Source: Agapetus fuscipes
Taxonomy: Eukaryota; Arthropoda; Insecta; Trichoptera; Glossosomatidae
Length of the DNA: 64,000 nucleotides
Assembly: GCA_951799405.1 (NCBI GenBank)
Contig: OX637362.1
Location: 9,130,703-9,194,702 of the forward strand
Direction of reading: 5' to 3'
The position numbers and the translations under genes were made by a program. The notes beneath the pieces are model-generated. The model saw only the letters and a program-made list of their open reading frames with translations. It searched no databases and was not told the origin of the DNA. Shown here one piece after another: positions 1 through 10,454 of the stretch (position 1 is its first letter; each line of letters begins with the position of its first letter).

Positions 1-223
1 TAATAAATCTTCGAAAGTTTTTTCTGAAACTCTGTGGGAAGCCATTATTGAGGGTGTTCTGATTTTTGTAAATCAAAAAATAAAAATTAAACTTTGTTTC
101 ATTCCATTTTTATTGTTTGAGTCGTTACAAACGTTTTCAGAGGAGAACCTCCATAAGTTTGCCGTAAACTTTTATAATTTTTCTCCTTCAGATTTAAATA
201 TTTCTACTCATTTTCTTTTTCAG
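1..223 (+). other. Intron or intergenic sequence before the first FLYWCH exon
   Basis: AT-rich stretch without a recognisable gene. An open frame crosses it into the following exon in a different frame, which looks like chance in low-GC DNA. It ends in a long pyrimidine tract and CAG acceptor at 221-223. Confidence 0.6.
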
Positions 224-783
224 ATGAGTACTTTGCCATTTTGGTTGATTACGAGGGAAATTCCTCCGACAGTTCCGACGATGCATCTCTCCTAACGGAT
301 CTGTTTCAAACCGGCACCAAGAAAACCACAAAAATATTCACCAACGAACTTGTAAACTTCAACACAAGCAAATCTCTACTTTTAAATCAAGAAAATACAC
401 AAATTGATATGTTCAATTGTGATTCTTCTCCTGTCGATGAAATTCTGGATAGTTCTAATGTTTTACAACATTCAAATGTTTCTGTAATTGATGATGGTGC
501 TAACTCAAATATTGGAAAAGATTCTCCACGGTTTTCCGAGGGTCTACAGTACATCCAAAGTATCAGAGGAAATCCACAGCTTGTTTACGAGGGCCAGACT
601 TATAATTTTGAAAAGATGACGAGTATGAAGAAGATTTGGCAGTGCACGCAAAGTCAGAGGTTTAAATGTCGCGCTAGATTAGCGACAATTGGGTCTCAGG
701 TCATTGTGACAGCTGAAATGCATTCGCATCCTAAAATGATTGGTAGAATTAGTTCTAAGAATGTTTCACCACTCATTGAGTAA
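224..783 (+). CDS. Alternative terminal exon, FLYWCH finger with long acidic/Ser-rich leader (mod(mdg4)-like)
   Basis: Terminal exon of about 185 residues behind the acceptor ending at 223. The two leading bases AT complete a split codon (phase 1). The first 110 or so residues are Ser/Asp/Asn-rich and low in complexity, unlike the other exons, which go almost straight into the finger. The FLYWCH domain lies near the C-terminus: Y-N-F, then W-Q-C, a second Cys in F-K-C-R-A-R, and the canonical H-S-H pair, followed by about 16 more residues. An AATAAA sits at 890-895. Inferred role: one interchangeable DNA- or protein-binding C-terminus of a BTB protein. No start codon is required, because translation would come from upstream common exons outside the window. 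Confidence 0.8.
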
Positions 784-2395
784 ATAGACTCCGCACACAA
801 ACAAAATTGAGAGACTTTACACGGCTGTGTTGCTGGGGTTGCAAAAAAAAATGTTATTGGTTGCTTGTTGCTTGACACTGTTGTCCGAGAATAAAGTGCT
901 TGATTCAAATTTGTGCCGAGTCCATTCATGTATATGAATGTCATTTTTTTTAAATAGATTTGTGAAGAGGAATGCAATTCTAATCTAATCTAAGCTGCAA
1001 AGATATATATCATTTAAGATTTATACTAAATGCATTCCCACAAGCAGATATGTATATCTTCGCGCTAACACATGCCGCATGTGGACCTACAATATAAAAA
1101 CCCAATCTCAAATGAACATAAGCCTTGCAACTCTTGCCGTCCTTCCCTGAAACAGGGGTGACATTGGCAAAGTGTACCATTTTTTTTATATTATGGGTGG
1201 TCAGCCGCATAACAACCTATAAGTTAAGGAACATACATGACAAATTACATTTTTCAAATAAAAGAACCTATTTTGCCTGGCCAGTTGTCTTCATACGAAA
1301 GCAGAAGCTTAAGTGCATGCAATGGCATCTGTTGAACCAGGGCCGAAGTTATGGTCGATGGGAGATGCGTGATTCAAACTGACGTTATTCTGTTCCAAAT
1401 ATGTTAGGCAAGAATAGTGACTTGACTGCCTCGGCTATAACACCGACTTAGTTGTATTGTATACAACAAATTTTGTCAAGGAATAAGTGCATAGAAATTA
1501 CCAAAAATGTGTAAATAAATCTTTCTTTTCTTTTTCATCCATCAATTGCTATATAATTGTGTTAACTTCTATATTTTGTATCGGTGTTAATAAATATTAC
1601 TGGAAAATCTGTTGCCTTTTATTTTTAGATTAAAAAAGGATATGTACTTTTGAATTTTGTTTCTGTTACTTATATATATATAAAATACAAAAACCCTTAT
1701 TTTTATTCTAATCAGTTTATTCACCCAATTGTAAAGTAAACTTCTTCTCCATTTGAATTTTACCCTAAATATCCTGGTAGAAAAAATGTGTAAAGCTCAC
1801 AAGTAATTTAATACACTACTTATGTAAGTAAGTAAGTACTTAACTTCACATAATTTTTCTACTAAACATTTTGAGTTAAACTTGAATGAGAAAGTGCGAG
1901 CTTTATCCCTTTCTCTCTGATTTGAGAAAAAAATAGATTTGTGAAGAGGAATGCAATTCACCAACCTTTTTTGCTTGGTCAGAAACAGGTATTAAACATT
2001 ATCATTTAATAATTCATTATCTAATATTTTTAGTGAATTATTAATTAATAACTACCTAATGACATCTGTTGAACCAGGGTCAAAGTTGTTTTCGATAGGA
2101 AATGACGCAGGCGGGGTTCGAACTGGTGATAGTGTCGATAACGCAAATTCGAGCACCAACGCCTTATACCGTTGACCATCCCAGCAACGTCCTACAGTCC
2201 AAATCGGCTCTTGGTCTTTCCAAATTCTGTGCATCAACTTTTCCTTTACCCCACCCCTTCACCGCAGCCATCCAACTTGTCACCTGGAGAAGCCGTGTGA
2301 CATGTCTCCTCACTCCATCTTCCTGCTTCAGCCTGGGCCTCTCCACCAGTCTCCGTGATACATAAATGTTAAATAATTCTCTCTTTTCATTCTAG
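784..2395. mobile_element. SINE and RTE-tail fragments, no gene
   Basis: Holds a minus-strand RTE 3'-tail copy (about 985-1235), two minus-strand copies of a tRNA-derived SINE (about 1245-1440 and 1928-2200; each shows a reverse-complemented box-B-like motif and the tail motif for a target ending in AAATCTATT), and AT-rich filler at 1450-1920. No coding exon with a usable acceptor was found. Confidence 0.6.
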
Positions 2396-2631
2396 TTGTT
2401 CGGCAGTACATATCCTTCAAAACAAACACTCGTGGAAGACCCCAACTTGTGTATGACAATCAGTATTACAACAGAGAAGAGATCAGCGCCGGTCGTCAGT
2501 ACTGGAGATGCAACAAGAGGAAGAAATTCCACTGCAATGCTAGAATATGCCAGATAGGCGACGCCTTTAATATTGTGCAACCAGAACACACACACGGCCT
2601 ACTGCCTGATGACTTTTTAAACCTTCAATAA
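2396..2631 (+). CDS. Alternative terminal exon, FLYWCH finger
   Basis: 77-residue terminal exon after a TAG acceptor (2393-2395). The leading TT completes a split codon. The finger shows a G-R-P-x-L-V-Y entry, Y-W-R-C, a second Cys in F-H-C-N-A-R, and the canonical H-T-H pair. The TAA stop (2629-2631) lies inside an AATAAA hexamer (2627-2632), so coding end and poly(A) signal coincide. The exon resembles the first one more than the central cluster in its spacing and its H-x-H ligands. It is flanked upstream by SINE copies and downstream by a transposon-terminus-like sequence that precedes the psq/DDE exon. Confidence 0.82.
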
Positions 2632-2699
2632 ATATTTTTAAAATGTTGGATCTCTTTTATTACTTCCCGTTGAAATACTTTTTAGTTCTGCCTTCTTTT

Positions 2700-2976
2700 C
2701 TCACCAACAGCAAGAATTCCGTATCAGTACATGTGCCTATAATATAGGCAACATATTTAACCTTGAAATTTAAATTTAAAACATGATTTTTTGTTTTAAT
2801 TTGAGTCATTTTTAGAACTAAAATTTAAGGCATAGGGAAAAATATTTATCAAGAAAGGTATTTTTCCAGTGCACCCGCCTGTTTCCCATCAAGAAAGTCT
2901 CCTGGATAAGCTGACTAAGAGCTTGTAGCACATTTGAACTTACTTAATGTTACTTCTAATCTATGTTCATTTTTAG
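2700..2976 (+). mobile_element. Decayed terminal region of the 50-kb-type transposon
   Basis: The stretch around 2712-2770 resembles, in the same orientation, the left end of the element at 50146 (a GTGCCTA...TAGGCAACAT block followed by A/T-rich AAATTTAAA). It lies at a similar distance upstream of a psq/DDE exon (about 260 bp here, about 350 bp there). Similarity was judged by eye and the terminal repeat itself is degraded. Confidence 0.4.
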
Positions 2977-4226
2977 AGGAGTTTTACGAATGGAGAAATG
3001 AAAAGCGGAAACCAAGTAGAAGACCACACAACGAAAAGAACATGAGGGAAGCTGTGGATCTAGTAAATCAAGGAATGAGCTTAAGGAAGGCAGCGTACCA
3101 GAAAAATGTGAACTACGGAACCCTGTCTCGATATGTGAAAAAAAGCAATAACAGTGACGATCGTACATGTCGCATGTTACCAAACTATGGCAAGAAAGTG
3201 TTCTCAGTAGAGCATGAAAAGGACCTGAAAGAATATATAATGACCTACTCCAAGATGTGCTATGGCATAGGCCCCATGCAAGTCAGACGTTTAGCTTATG
3301 AAATGGCTTTGCATCACAGCCTAAAAGTTCCTCCAAGCTGGCACAAACATGGCAAAGCTGGCCTTGATTGGCTATTCTGTTTTAAGGGACGTCATTCAGA
3401 TTTGACTCTAAATAAGCCGGTAGCTCGCAGTTCTTCAAATGAACACGATGCCAAGATTTTTTTTGAAAATCTGGAAGATGTTATGAAACATCCTGCTTTT
3501 GGCGATGGCACAAGGGTGTTTTGTTTAGAAGAAATGAGCTTTACATTAGCGGAAAAGCCAGAAAATTTATTAGCGCCGAAAGAAAGTAAACTATTAAAAA
3601 AAATCACAAGTAAAGAACAGGTAACCACATGTTGTATAGCTTCTGCTGCTGGGTCAGCCTTGCCACCAATTATGATTTTCCCTGTGAAAAAATTTAAAAC
3701 CAGTATGTTAGATGGCGCTCCTCCAGGCACCTTGGGTCTTGCTCAACCAACGGGCCAGATGACTAAAGAGATGTTTATTGCAGTAATGAAGCATTTTGTG
3801 GCATTGACTTCATCCACCAAAGAAAACCCTTCTCTCATTATAATGGACAATCATGAGTGCCATTTGAAACCAGCTGCGCTCAGTATGGCAAAAGATAACG
3901 GAGTCTCGCTTCTTACTGTCCCTCCGCACTCGAGTCACAAACTCCAAGCTCTCCATGTATCTGTTTTTGGTCTGTTTCAAAGCTATTACGATAGTGCAGT
4001 AGACTCGTGGATGTGCCACAACCCAGAACAGAGCTTGACTATTTACCATGTAGCTGAGATCATCGGAGTGGCATTTGACAAGGCCATGACACAGACTAAT
4101 ATTACATCTGGATTCAAACAAACTCATGTTTTCCCTATCAAACGAGAAGACTTCACAGATGATAATTTTTCCCAAAGTGAGGATTCTTCTCCATTATCTA
4201 ATTTACAAAGATACGTTAATAGTTAA
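2977..4226 (+). CDS. Alternative terminal exon: psq-type HTH plus inactivated DDE transposase domain
   Basis: Uninterrupted 415-codon exon behind a TAG acceptor (2974-2976), phase 1 (leading AG). Order: basic linker; psq-like HTH at about residues 15-60 (N-E-K-N-M-R-E-A-V, S-L-R-K-A-A, Y-G-T-L-S-R-Y); a second DNA-binding/helical region including D-W-L-F-C-F; and a pogo/Tigger-type DDE_1 domain from about residue 165. Catalytic positions look damaged: the first motif, usually D-E-T, reads C-L-E-E-M-S; the second Asp is kept in I-M-D-N-H; the third, usually P-L-D-V, reads A-L-H-V. An intact frame with lost catalytic acids suggests a domesticated binding protein rather than an active transposase. 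AATAAA lies at 4253-4258. The alternative is a recently dead transposon that happens to lack stops; 415 clean codons make this less likely. Confidence 0.75.
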
Positions 4227-4298
4227 GGTGTTTGTACTTTATGATTAGCCACAATAAAAAACAAGTAAGTTGGCGCTTACTTGGCGTGTTTGAAGTCA

Positions 4299-4572
4299 CT
4301 TGGAATATGCATCTTCAGTTTGGGATCCCTGTTACAAGGTCTACATCAACACTTTTGAATCAATTCAGAACCAATTCTTAAAACACTCAAATTATCAGTT
4401 TAATGACCTGCAAAACTTACACTCTCGCCAGGCAAGGCGAGTGTTGTGTGGCCTAAAGTTTTTGTTTGATATTCTCAATTCAAACATTGATAGCATGTCC
4501 CTACTGAATAAAATTAAATTAAAATGTCCCGTTCGGTCTTCACGTCACATGTCTCATCTTTTCTATATATAA
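4299..4572 (+). mobile_element. LINE reverse-transcriptase C-terminal fragment
   Basis: About 90 codons starting E-Y-A-S-S-V-W-D-P. They match the post-RT region of the jockey/CR1-like LINE at 19.4-20.5 kb (S-I-L-E-F-G-S-V-V-W-N-P). 5'-truncated, no catalytic motif. 4573-5340 is AT-rich with no gene seen. Confidence 0.6.
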
Positions 4573-5339
4573 CGCCCTGCAAAAATAACTATCTTTAGAA
4601 TTGTTTTATTCAACATAGCTGCCAATCCTCGAATTTAACCCTGATTTTGACCCATTTCACTATAAAATTTAATGTTTCAAGCACAATTTTCTCTTCATAA
4701 TTGAAAATTCACAATTTTGGATATTATGTATTTTTCCTTTTATCTCTCAAAGATTTTTTTATTTAATAGTTTTTCCTTATCAAATTTTATTTTTAAAAAT
4801 AGCCATGTATTATTTCTCTTTTTGGCATAATGTCAAGTAACTAAACTATTTTTATGGAAAATTCACTGGTTAATAAAAAAAAACATATTTATTACTTAAC
4901 ACATTACTGTTTTTTCCTAAATAAATGTTTTTTTTTCAATGTTGGAGTTTGAATGTAATGTTTTCTACTCTGGTGAAGGTTTTGGAGATATTAAAAGTAT
5001 GAGGTTAGGTTAAATTTTTCATGTCTTTTCTAATATACCTACCTACTACTTTTTTGAAAATTGAGTAAATTTGCAGAAGTACTACAAAAGTTAAATTAAA
5101 TGTGTAAAAACAGATTTAAAAACAAAGCTGTGTTTTTTTCATTTTACCCCACCTGTCCCTCCTCGTTTAATTCCCTTACTTCTATTACTTCAAAAACCTG
5201 TTTCATAAAATTGAAATAAACAACGATTCTGTCTCAATATAAGACGGTAGATTTGATTTCTTAGCGATGAAGAAAAAAAACATTTATCTTCTGAAAATGT
5301 TCTACGCTAAGGATACGAATCATGAACCTTCATAATTGT

Positions 5340-5482
5340 TGGATATAAAGTTCCATTTAGCCTTACTGCAAATAGATCTTGCTCGAGTTGGTTCTATGTA
5401 GCCTTAACCAATTCTTCACAGGGCTCTTCAAGTGTGATTCACACTGAAACAGTGCTCTCCAAATAAATCATTTTATTAACTC
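5340..5482 (+). mobile_element. SINE fragment with LINE-like 3' tail
   Basis: Matches the 3' half of the SINE seen complete at 38.7-39.0 kb (complement) and 26.9 kb: a block on CTTGCTCGAG..., then GGGCTCTTCAAGTGTGA and AAATAAATCA. It ends just before the acceptor of the CENP-B-type exon. Confidence 0.55.
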
Positions 5483-5501
5483 GTTAGTTTTTCTTTCACA
5501 G

Positions 5502-6019
5502 ACAACTCGAGACAACCCATTACAATCTTCTTTGTGGAAACCGGAGGAGGCAAAAAGAGAAGCAGGAAGTCCATTACGTTGGAAACAAAGCTGGATGTTC
5601 TACGAAGAATTGAAGCCTCGGAGAAAGTCGTCGATATTTGCAAAGAGTTGGGATTACCCAGATCAACAGTGAAGACAATTCGGGCCAACAAGGAAAAAAT
5701 CTATGACCTGTCGCAATCCGCTGCGCCATCGAGTTTCTCCAAACTAACCCGGCAGAGAAGCGGCTTCATGGAAAAGATGGAGAAACTTCTGATCACTTGG
5801 ATCGATGACAATAACTTGCAGATGATCCCCATGAGTCAGTCTGCCATACAGAAGAAAGCCAAGAAGATCTACGAGGAATTGAAAAAAAAAGATCCCATGA
5901 AGGGGAGAACAGATGAAAAGTTTATGGCAAGTCATGGCTGGTTTGAGAATTTTAAAATCCGCCATGGCTTGCAGAATGTCAAGATTGAAACTTTATCGGG
6001 ACAGGAAGTTGATTTGTAA
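5502..6019 (+). CDS. Alternative terminal exon: CENP-B/Tigger-type double HTH, no catalytic domain
   Basis: 171-residue terminal exon after CAG (5499-5501), phase 1 (leading AC). Residues about 18-70 form a CENP-B N-terminal HTH (K-K-R-S-R-K-S, K-L-D-V-L-R-R-I, L-P-R-S-T-V-K-T-I). About 75-160 form the second, HTH_CENPB/Tigger-like domain ending in W-F-E-N-F-K-I-R-H-G. The frame stops eleven residues after the second HTH ends, with no DDE domain. The whole open exon is therefore a DNA-binding module of Tigger/Jerky ancestry, similar in plan to domesticated CENP-B-like proteins. It sits between the psq/DDE and homeodomain exons and shares the array's splice phase. No close AATAAA was seen. Confidence 0.75.
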
Positions 6020-6208
6020 TTTTTTATTTTAATTAACTTTTTCTTTTCTTTCCTTTTTTTTGATGGGCAATCATCTTCATGATGAATTTTGTTTATCATT
6101 TTAACATTTTCTTCTAATACAAAATATTGTGCGCGCATATTATAAACCTTCCTTAACCAAGCTATGCTTGAATATATATATATATTTTTTTTTTATTCTG
6201 TTGGAATC

Positions 6209-6423
6209 CAGGCGTGTGCATAGGGTATACACAAATACATTTCAGAATAAATATTTTCTCCCAGACCTTTAAAATAACTCATTTGAAATTGAAGTGCTAA
6301 CAATGGCTCCAATCGGACTTAAATTTTGAATTTTAAATCTCAATATCAAGGTTAAATGGCATTTTTAACATATATTGCCTACCTATTAGGGATTATGTGC
6401 CCTGTATGGGATGCACGCCTCTG
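6209..6423. mobile_element. MITE, deletion derivative of the 50-kb transposon
   Basis: 215-bp element with inverted ends CAGGCGTGTGCATAGGG (left) and ATGCACGCCTCTG (right). It is flanked by an 8-bp duplication with one mismatch (TTGGAATC 6201-6208, TTGAAATC 6424-6431). Its right end, reverse-complemented, matches the left end of the transposon at 50146 over about 80 bp. Confidence 0.75.
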
Positions 6424-7102
6424 TTGAAATCTGATGCTAAGGCCGGTTGCGTTGTTCTAACCAAACCGTCAATTTGTATTTTCCGTCTGGACTATACCAT
6501 TTAACCAACAGTCAGTATATACTTACAGTGCTCTCCTGACAAACTGACAGGACTAGCGCAGTTGTTAATGGAATGGATGCATTCACTAATAGTTTAAATA
6601 ACGGGTCCACTGACAGATGCAGCAGCGAATGTGTTTATTTACTTCTTTAGGGCATAAGTCGACCAATTGCACACATGCACACGCACTCTCCTGACGGTCA
6701 ATATGTGCATAGCAATATAAGTGTGCGTACATTCAGTTTAGCACTATAAGAACCTTTTCATGTTGAATGAATTCCGTTCACTGTCTATGATTTTTTTTGT
6801 ATCCGGTTTTGAATCAGAAATAGTGTATGGAGATGAATGAAAGATTTTATATGGTTTGTCCGGCGATCCCATCCGAAATAATAGACAAACCAACAGAATT
6901 CATGCTTTGTGAGAAGGACGTTACATTTTATGAATTTTCGTATAAATGTCAAGTGCGATTGACGCAGGTACCTACTCACTGATGGTTAGTGAAGCAATTT
7001 AACCGGCCTAAGGAATGTTGAATGCGCGTTCGTCTTAATTTCTAATGTAGTTTGTATTTAAAAAGGTTTTGTTGTTCAATGTATGTAACATATCTTATTT
7101 CA

Positions 7103-7346
7103 GTTTTAGGCTTACACGGCCGGCTGATGATGCTGGAGTGATGTTTTCCGGGATCTGTTGCCGTGGTCTGTGGGAGCTGGAGCTTCCGGACGTTTCGCCC
7201 ATTTCTACGATGGGCTTCTTCAGCGTGAAGTATGATGATGATGATGATCTTGATGAGAACACAGTCGTAGAAATGGGCGTAACGTCCGGAAGCTCCAGCT
7301 CCCACAGACCACGGCAACAGATCCCAGAAAACATCACTCCAGCATC
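7103..7346. repeat. Fold-back element with 13-bp target duplication
   Basis: Two arms of roughly 85 bp (7127-7212 and 7262-7348) around a loop rich in GAT repeats. The element is flanked by a perfect 13-bp direct repeat ATATCTTATTTCA (7090-7102 and 7347-7359). A related copy lies at about 54650-54882 and is truncated on the opposite side. A long target duplication plus one-sided truncation points to retroposition rather than cut-and-paste movement. Confidence 0.75.
7183..7230 (-). ncRNA. Candidate hammerhead ribozyme in the fold-back element
   Basis: On the minus strand: 5' CTTCACG, core CTGAAGA, stem II (GCCCAT/ATGGGC), GAA, palindrome ACGT, cleavage base C, then CGGAAG. Helix I pairs CTTC/GAAG and CG/CG with one bulged A. 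This is the order of conserved elements in a type I hammerhead. The two-base-pair helix III could work only as a dimer, as described for Penelope-like element ribozymes. Confidence 0.5.
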
Positions 7347-8629
7347 ATATCTTATTTCAAAAGTAACATTTTTTATGTTTTTTAATGTTTTTCTTGCTTT
7401 GTTTAAGTTAAAATGAGGATGCCCACCTCAGATATAAAAATATTACTTTCACAATTTGAACCCTTCTCTATTTCAGGTATGGTTATAAAAATGCAGGAGT
7501 TGTACCTAACTTAGTATGTCTTTTTTCAAAGAACCTATTTTTTATGATAATGGTTCTATCCATTTCAAAACAACTAATATGTGTCCCATAGACTAAAGGT
7601 GGCAATCTGGGGTTTTTCTAAAAATTAGATAAATGTATGAAAACGCTCAGAATCATATTCTCTTAATTTCTACATGTTTATCTCATTTAAAAAAAAAACT
7701 TGATTCCCTTCTGAAATAATGTATTTCTTTTACTTACATTTCCATAACTTTTGACACGTTTGTGCCACCAAAAAGTTTTTAACCTCACTTTTTCTCTCAT
7801 GGTTTGGCATTCATTCTGTTAACACTGTTTTTGTATATGCCTTTAAATGAAATATATTTTTAAGAAAATCTATTACGATTTTATTTCTTCCTTCATCCTA
7901 GATCGTTTATTCTTGGTTTTTCTACCGGCATAGAATTTAACTGAAATTTTCCCATTTAGTCCTTTATACCGGATGAATATCCTTACAACACCCACCCCCC
8001 TCTCAAATACTCCCTTATACCCTCACACAATGACAAATGACTAATTCTGGTTCTGGATCAAAATAGTATTCATTAGACAACCTGACGATGCAGAAGATAT
8101 GTTGTGAAAAAAATCAGTTGCGGATATTAAATACTCAAAAGTAATAAAAAATAAGTTGTTTTATTTTAATATTCCTTCCACCTCATCCATTAGGAAGATT
8201 CAGAATAAGATTCCCACCCTTTTCTTGTAAGTATATACCTATATTTTTTACCACTTATTTTTAAAGTTTTGAATGTGCCCCCACTTTTTGTAAAGAGACA
8301 TCTAGCGTCAGATAGACAAAACTTTTTTTACCTTGAAAAACAAACCAATGCCATCAAAACATTGTTAGGTTGTTATATGGAACAACTTATAATTTTTTAT
8401 GCTTAAAAAAACCTATTTTATTTAGGTATTCAAGCTTTTTTGTTGATCTAGTTTTTGAGGTGGTGACACAATGTATGTTTTCATCTTGCAATCACCAATT
8501 TTTATGTGAAAGCACGAAATTGAAAGTTAACTTTTACAAATCATCAAATCAAAGAGATTTTCAGCTCCTGGCTTATCTTTCCATCCGGTAATTTCTTTTT
8601 AGAGTTTCAATGTTGATTTTCATGATTCT

Positions 8630-8765
8630 ATAATCTAAATTGCAAAGATAAATTAACATTTAAAGCTCATATCAAAAGCATGTCCACAAACAGACACCTG
8701 TAGTTTGCGCTTACAAATGCTGAATGTGTACTTACAAATTAAAATCCAAACCTCATGATTCATAC
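8630..8765 (-). mobile_element. RTE-type LINE 3'-tail fragment
   Basis: Minus-strand copy of the recurring tail (TAATCTAAATTGCAAAGATA..., ...CTTACAAAT..). It abuts the acceptor region of the homeodomain exon. Confidence 0.55.
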
Positions 8766-8780
8766 TTAAATTCCTTGCAG

Positions 8781-9004
8781 GTAACCACAACAATAGACAA
8801 GACATCCAAAGCCTTCACTATCCGTACTCAAAGAGGGATCGGAGGAATTTCACAGCAGAAGAAATTGCCATATTGGAGACGGAGTTCCAGCGGGACAATT
8901 ATCTGAATGCCCAGCGTAGGCTGATGATGGCCTCTGAACTGAACCTCTCTGAGAGGAGTATAATGGTTTGGTTTCAAAATCGACGACGGAAAAAGAAGAC
9001 GTAG
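8781..9004 (+). CDS. Alternative terminal exon encoding a complete homeodomain
   Basis: 73-residue terminal exon after CAG (8778-8780). The leading GT makes it phase 1, like the FLYWCH exons. After about 14 residues, a full-length homeodomain runs to the stop: basic N-terminal arm (K-R-D-R-R-N-F), helix 1 (A-E-E-I-A-I-L-E-T-E-F), helix 2 (A-Q-R-R-L-M-M-A-S-E-L), and recognition helix S-I-M-V-W-F-Q-N-R-R-R-K-K-K with Trp48, Phe49, Gln50, Asn51 and Arg53 in place. The stop follows three residues after the basic tail. A variant ATTAAA is at 9019-9024. Helix 3 is intact, so DNA binding is plausible. I cannot assign it to a named Hox or paired class. The alternatives are a retroposed homeobox fragment or the last exon of an unrelated gene, but the array position, strand and phase favour use as a C-terminus of the same locus. 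Confidence 0.75.
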
Positions 9005-10000
9005 AATGCTTAAGATTTATTAAATCATTGTACTGTGTTATTTTATAGATATTTATTATTTTCGACATAGTTATGTACCCCTAGTTTATTTCCCACCATT
9101 GCTTAAATAGATAAAATGTGTGAAAACTTAATCACTCACTAGGGGTGCTGTTGTGTCTTACATACACTTTAATTTACATACCATACATTTTACTACTAAA
9201 GAATGGGGGGGAAGTTGCCCAGTGTTCTATACTAGGGTAATTGTATATTTACTTTATGTACATATTTTTTTATATTATTGCATAATGAATTGATGCAATG
9301 ACCGAAAAATGGTGGATGTTGGAATGCAACTAAACTACACATATGGTGCAACTTCTGCACCATTTTCCCAAAGGGATTGCTCGTGGTGAGTGATCCTATT
9401 TATTTTTACAGGTAAGGAAGCTGGCCTCACACCGACCACTTCATTTGTAGTGGTGGTTTCCGACTAATACTCATTTATTGTGAAGGCTGTTTCATCCTTG
9501 CAGGTGGCAAATAGTGATTTTCATTTTTAAGCTTGATATAAAAATGATACAGAAATGATTTCCCGTTTCTTTGACCATTTCAAACCCAAAGTAAATACCA
9601 GCGAGGTGTACTCTCAGCCTTCACAAGAAATGAGAACCAGCCCCCCTGGGAGCTGGGAAACCCCCACTTCACCTGAAAATGGTTGGTGTGAGGCCAGCCT
9701 CATTACCCGTAAAAATAAATAGGATCCGAATCGCCACATGGGACCCCTTCGGGGATAACGCAGGCAAGAAGTTAAACAATATGTGTGGCTTAGTTGCGTT
9801 ATATAGGTTTTTTAAATATATTATTCATTTTTCTTGCAACTTTCATTATAGATAAAAGATCTGAATTTAGGTAGCATAATACCTGTGATTATTTTAACTC
9901 TGCATTGTATGAGCTATACCAAGACATGGATTTGGTCCAGTCAATATAAGTCAGACTACTTTGACTGGGTCATATTCAGCGAAGGATCGTCTTTTTTATA
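9005..10000. repeat. Long imperfect inverted repeat about 9380-9725 in otherwise gene-free DNA
   Basis: About 9384-9520 and 9590-9725 are related in opposite orientation (CCTATTTATTTTTACAG...GGCCTCACACC versus its complement). The repeat shares wording with the SINE at 42.5-42.8 kb (TTTACAGGTAAG, CTCATTTATTGTGAAGGCTG), so it is probably two SINEs head to head. No coding exon seen. Confidence 0.55.
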
Positions 10001-10080
10001 ATAATAATAATATTACGATGATTTATTTGGTGAGTGCTGTTTTTGTGTGTATCACACCTCAAGAGCCCTCTTTTTATTGT
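10000..10080 (-). mobile_element. 3' tail of the CR1-like LINE/SINE family
   Basis: Complement of GAGGGCTCTTGAGGTGTGA...AAATAAATCA followed by ATT repeats, the same ending as the LINE at 41.2 kb. 10080-10450 shows no gene I can support. Confidence 0.6.
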
Positions 10081-10454
10081 TCACAACAGTGCACCCTCAC
10101 AGCTATCCGAGTCACAGGGTATTGTGCCACGAGATCAGTAGGTACGGCTTTTCGGTACATGCAATAAGTCATGTCCTCGCCCTCAGGTTTAGTCATCAGG
10201 CACATACAACCTGTAGCTCTCCAACTGGGTGGGACTGTCACGTAACTTTCTTAGTCTTCTACTTCTTCCGTCTCTATAAGTTGTCATCATCATTCATCAT
10301 ATGTGATTCTCCTAAGGGGCCATCAGAGCCTGGAAAAGATAGTTGTAGGGACAACCCTATGAGGTTGGAGGGCAGTAGGAAGACCCAGAGCAAGTTGGCT
10401 GGAAAGAGAGGACGGGAATTTATTTAACATTAAATAAGGTTTTTTTCAAATTTG

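Larger units (their letters stand above)
6424..8620. other. Non-coding stretch containing a fold-back element
   Basis: Apart from the palindromic element at 7103-7346, I see only AT-rich sequence, short simple repeats and no exon-like ORF with a phase-1 acceptor. Confidence 0.5.

Noticed and set aside
113..295. 60-codon ORF at the left edge
   Set aside because: It crosses the splice acceptor of the first FLYWCH exon in another frame and has no domain.
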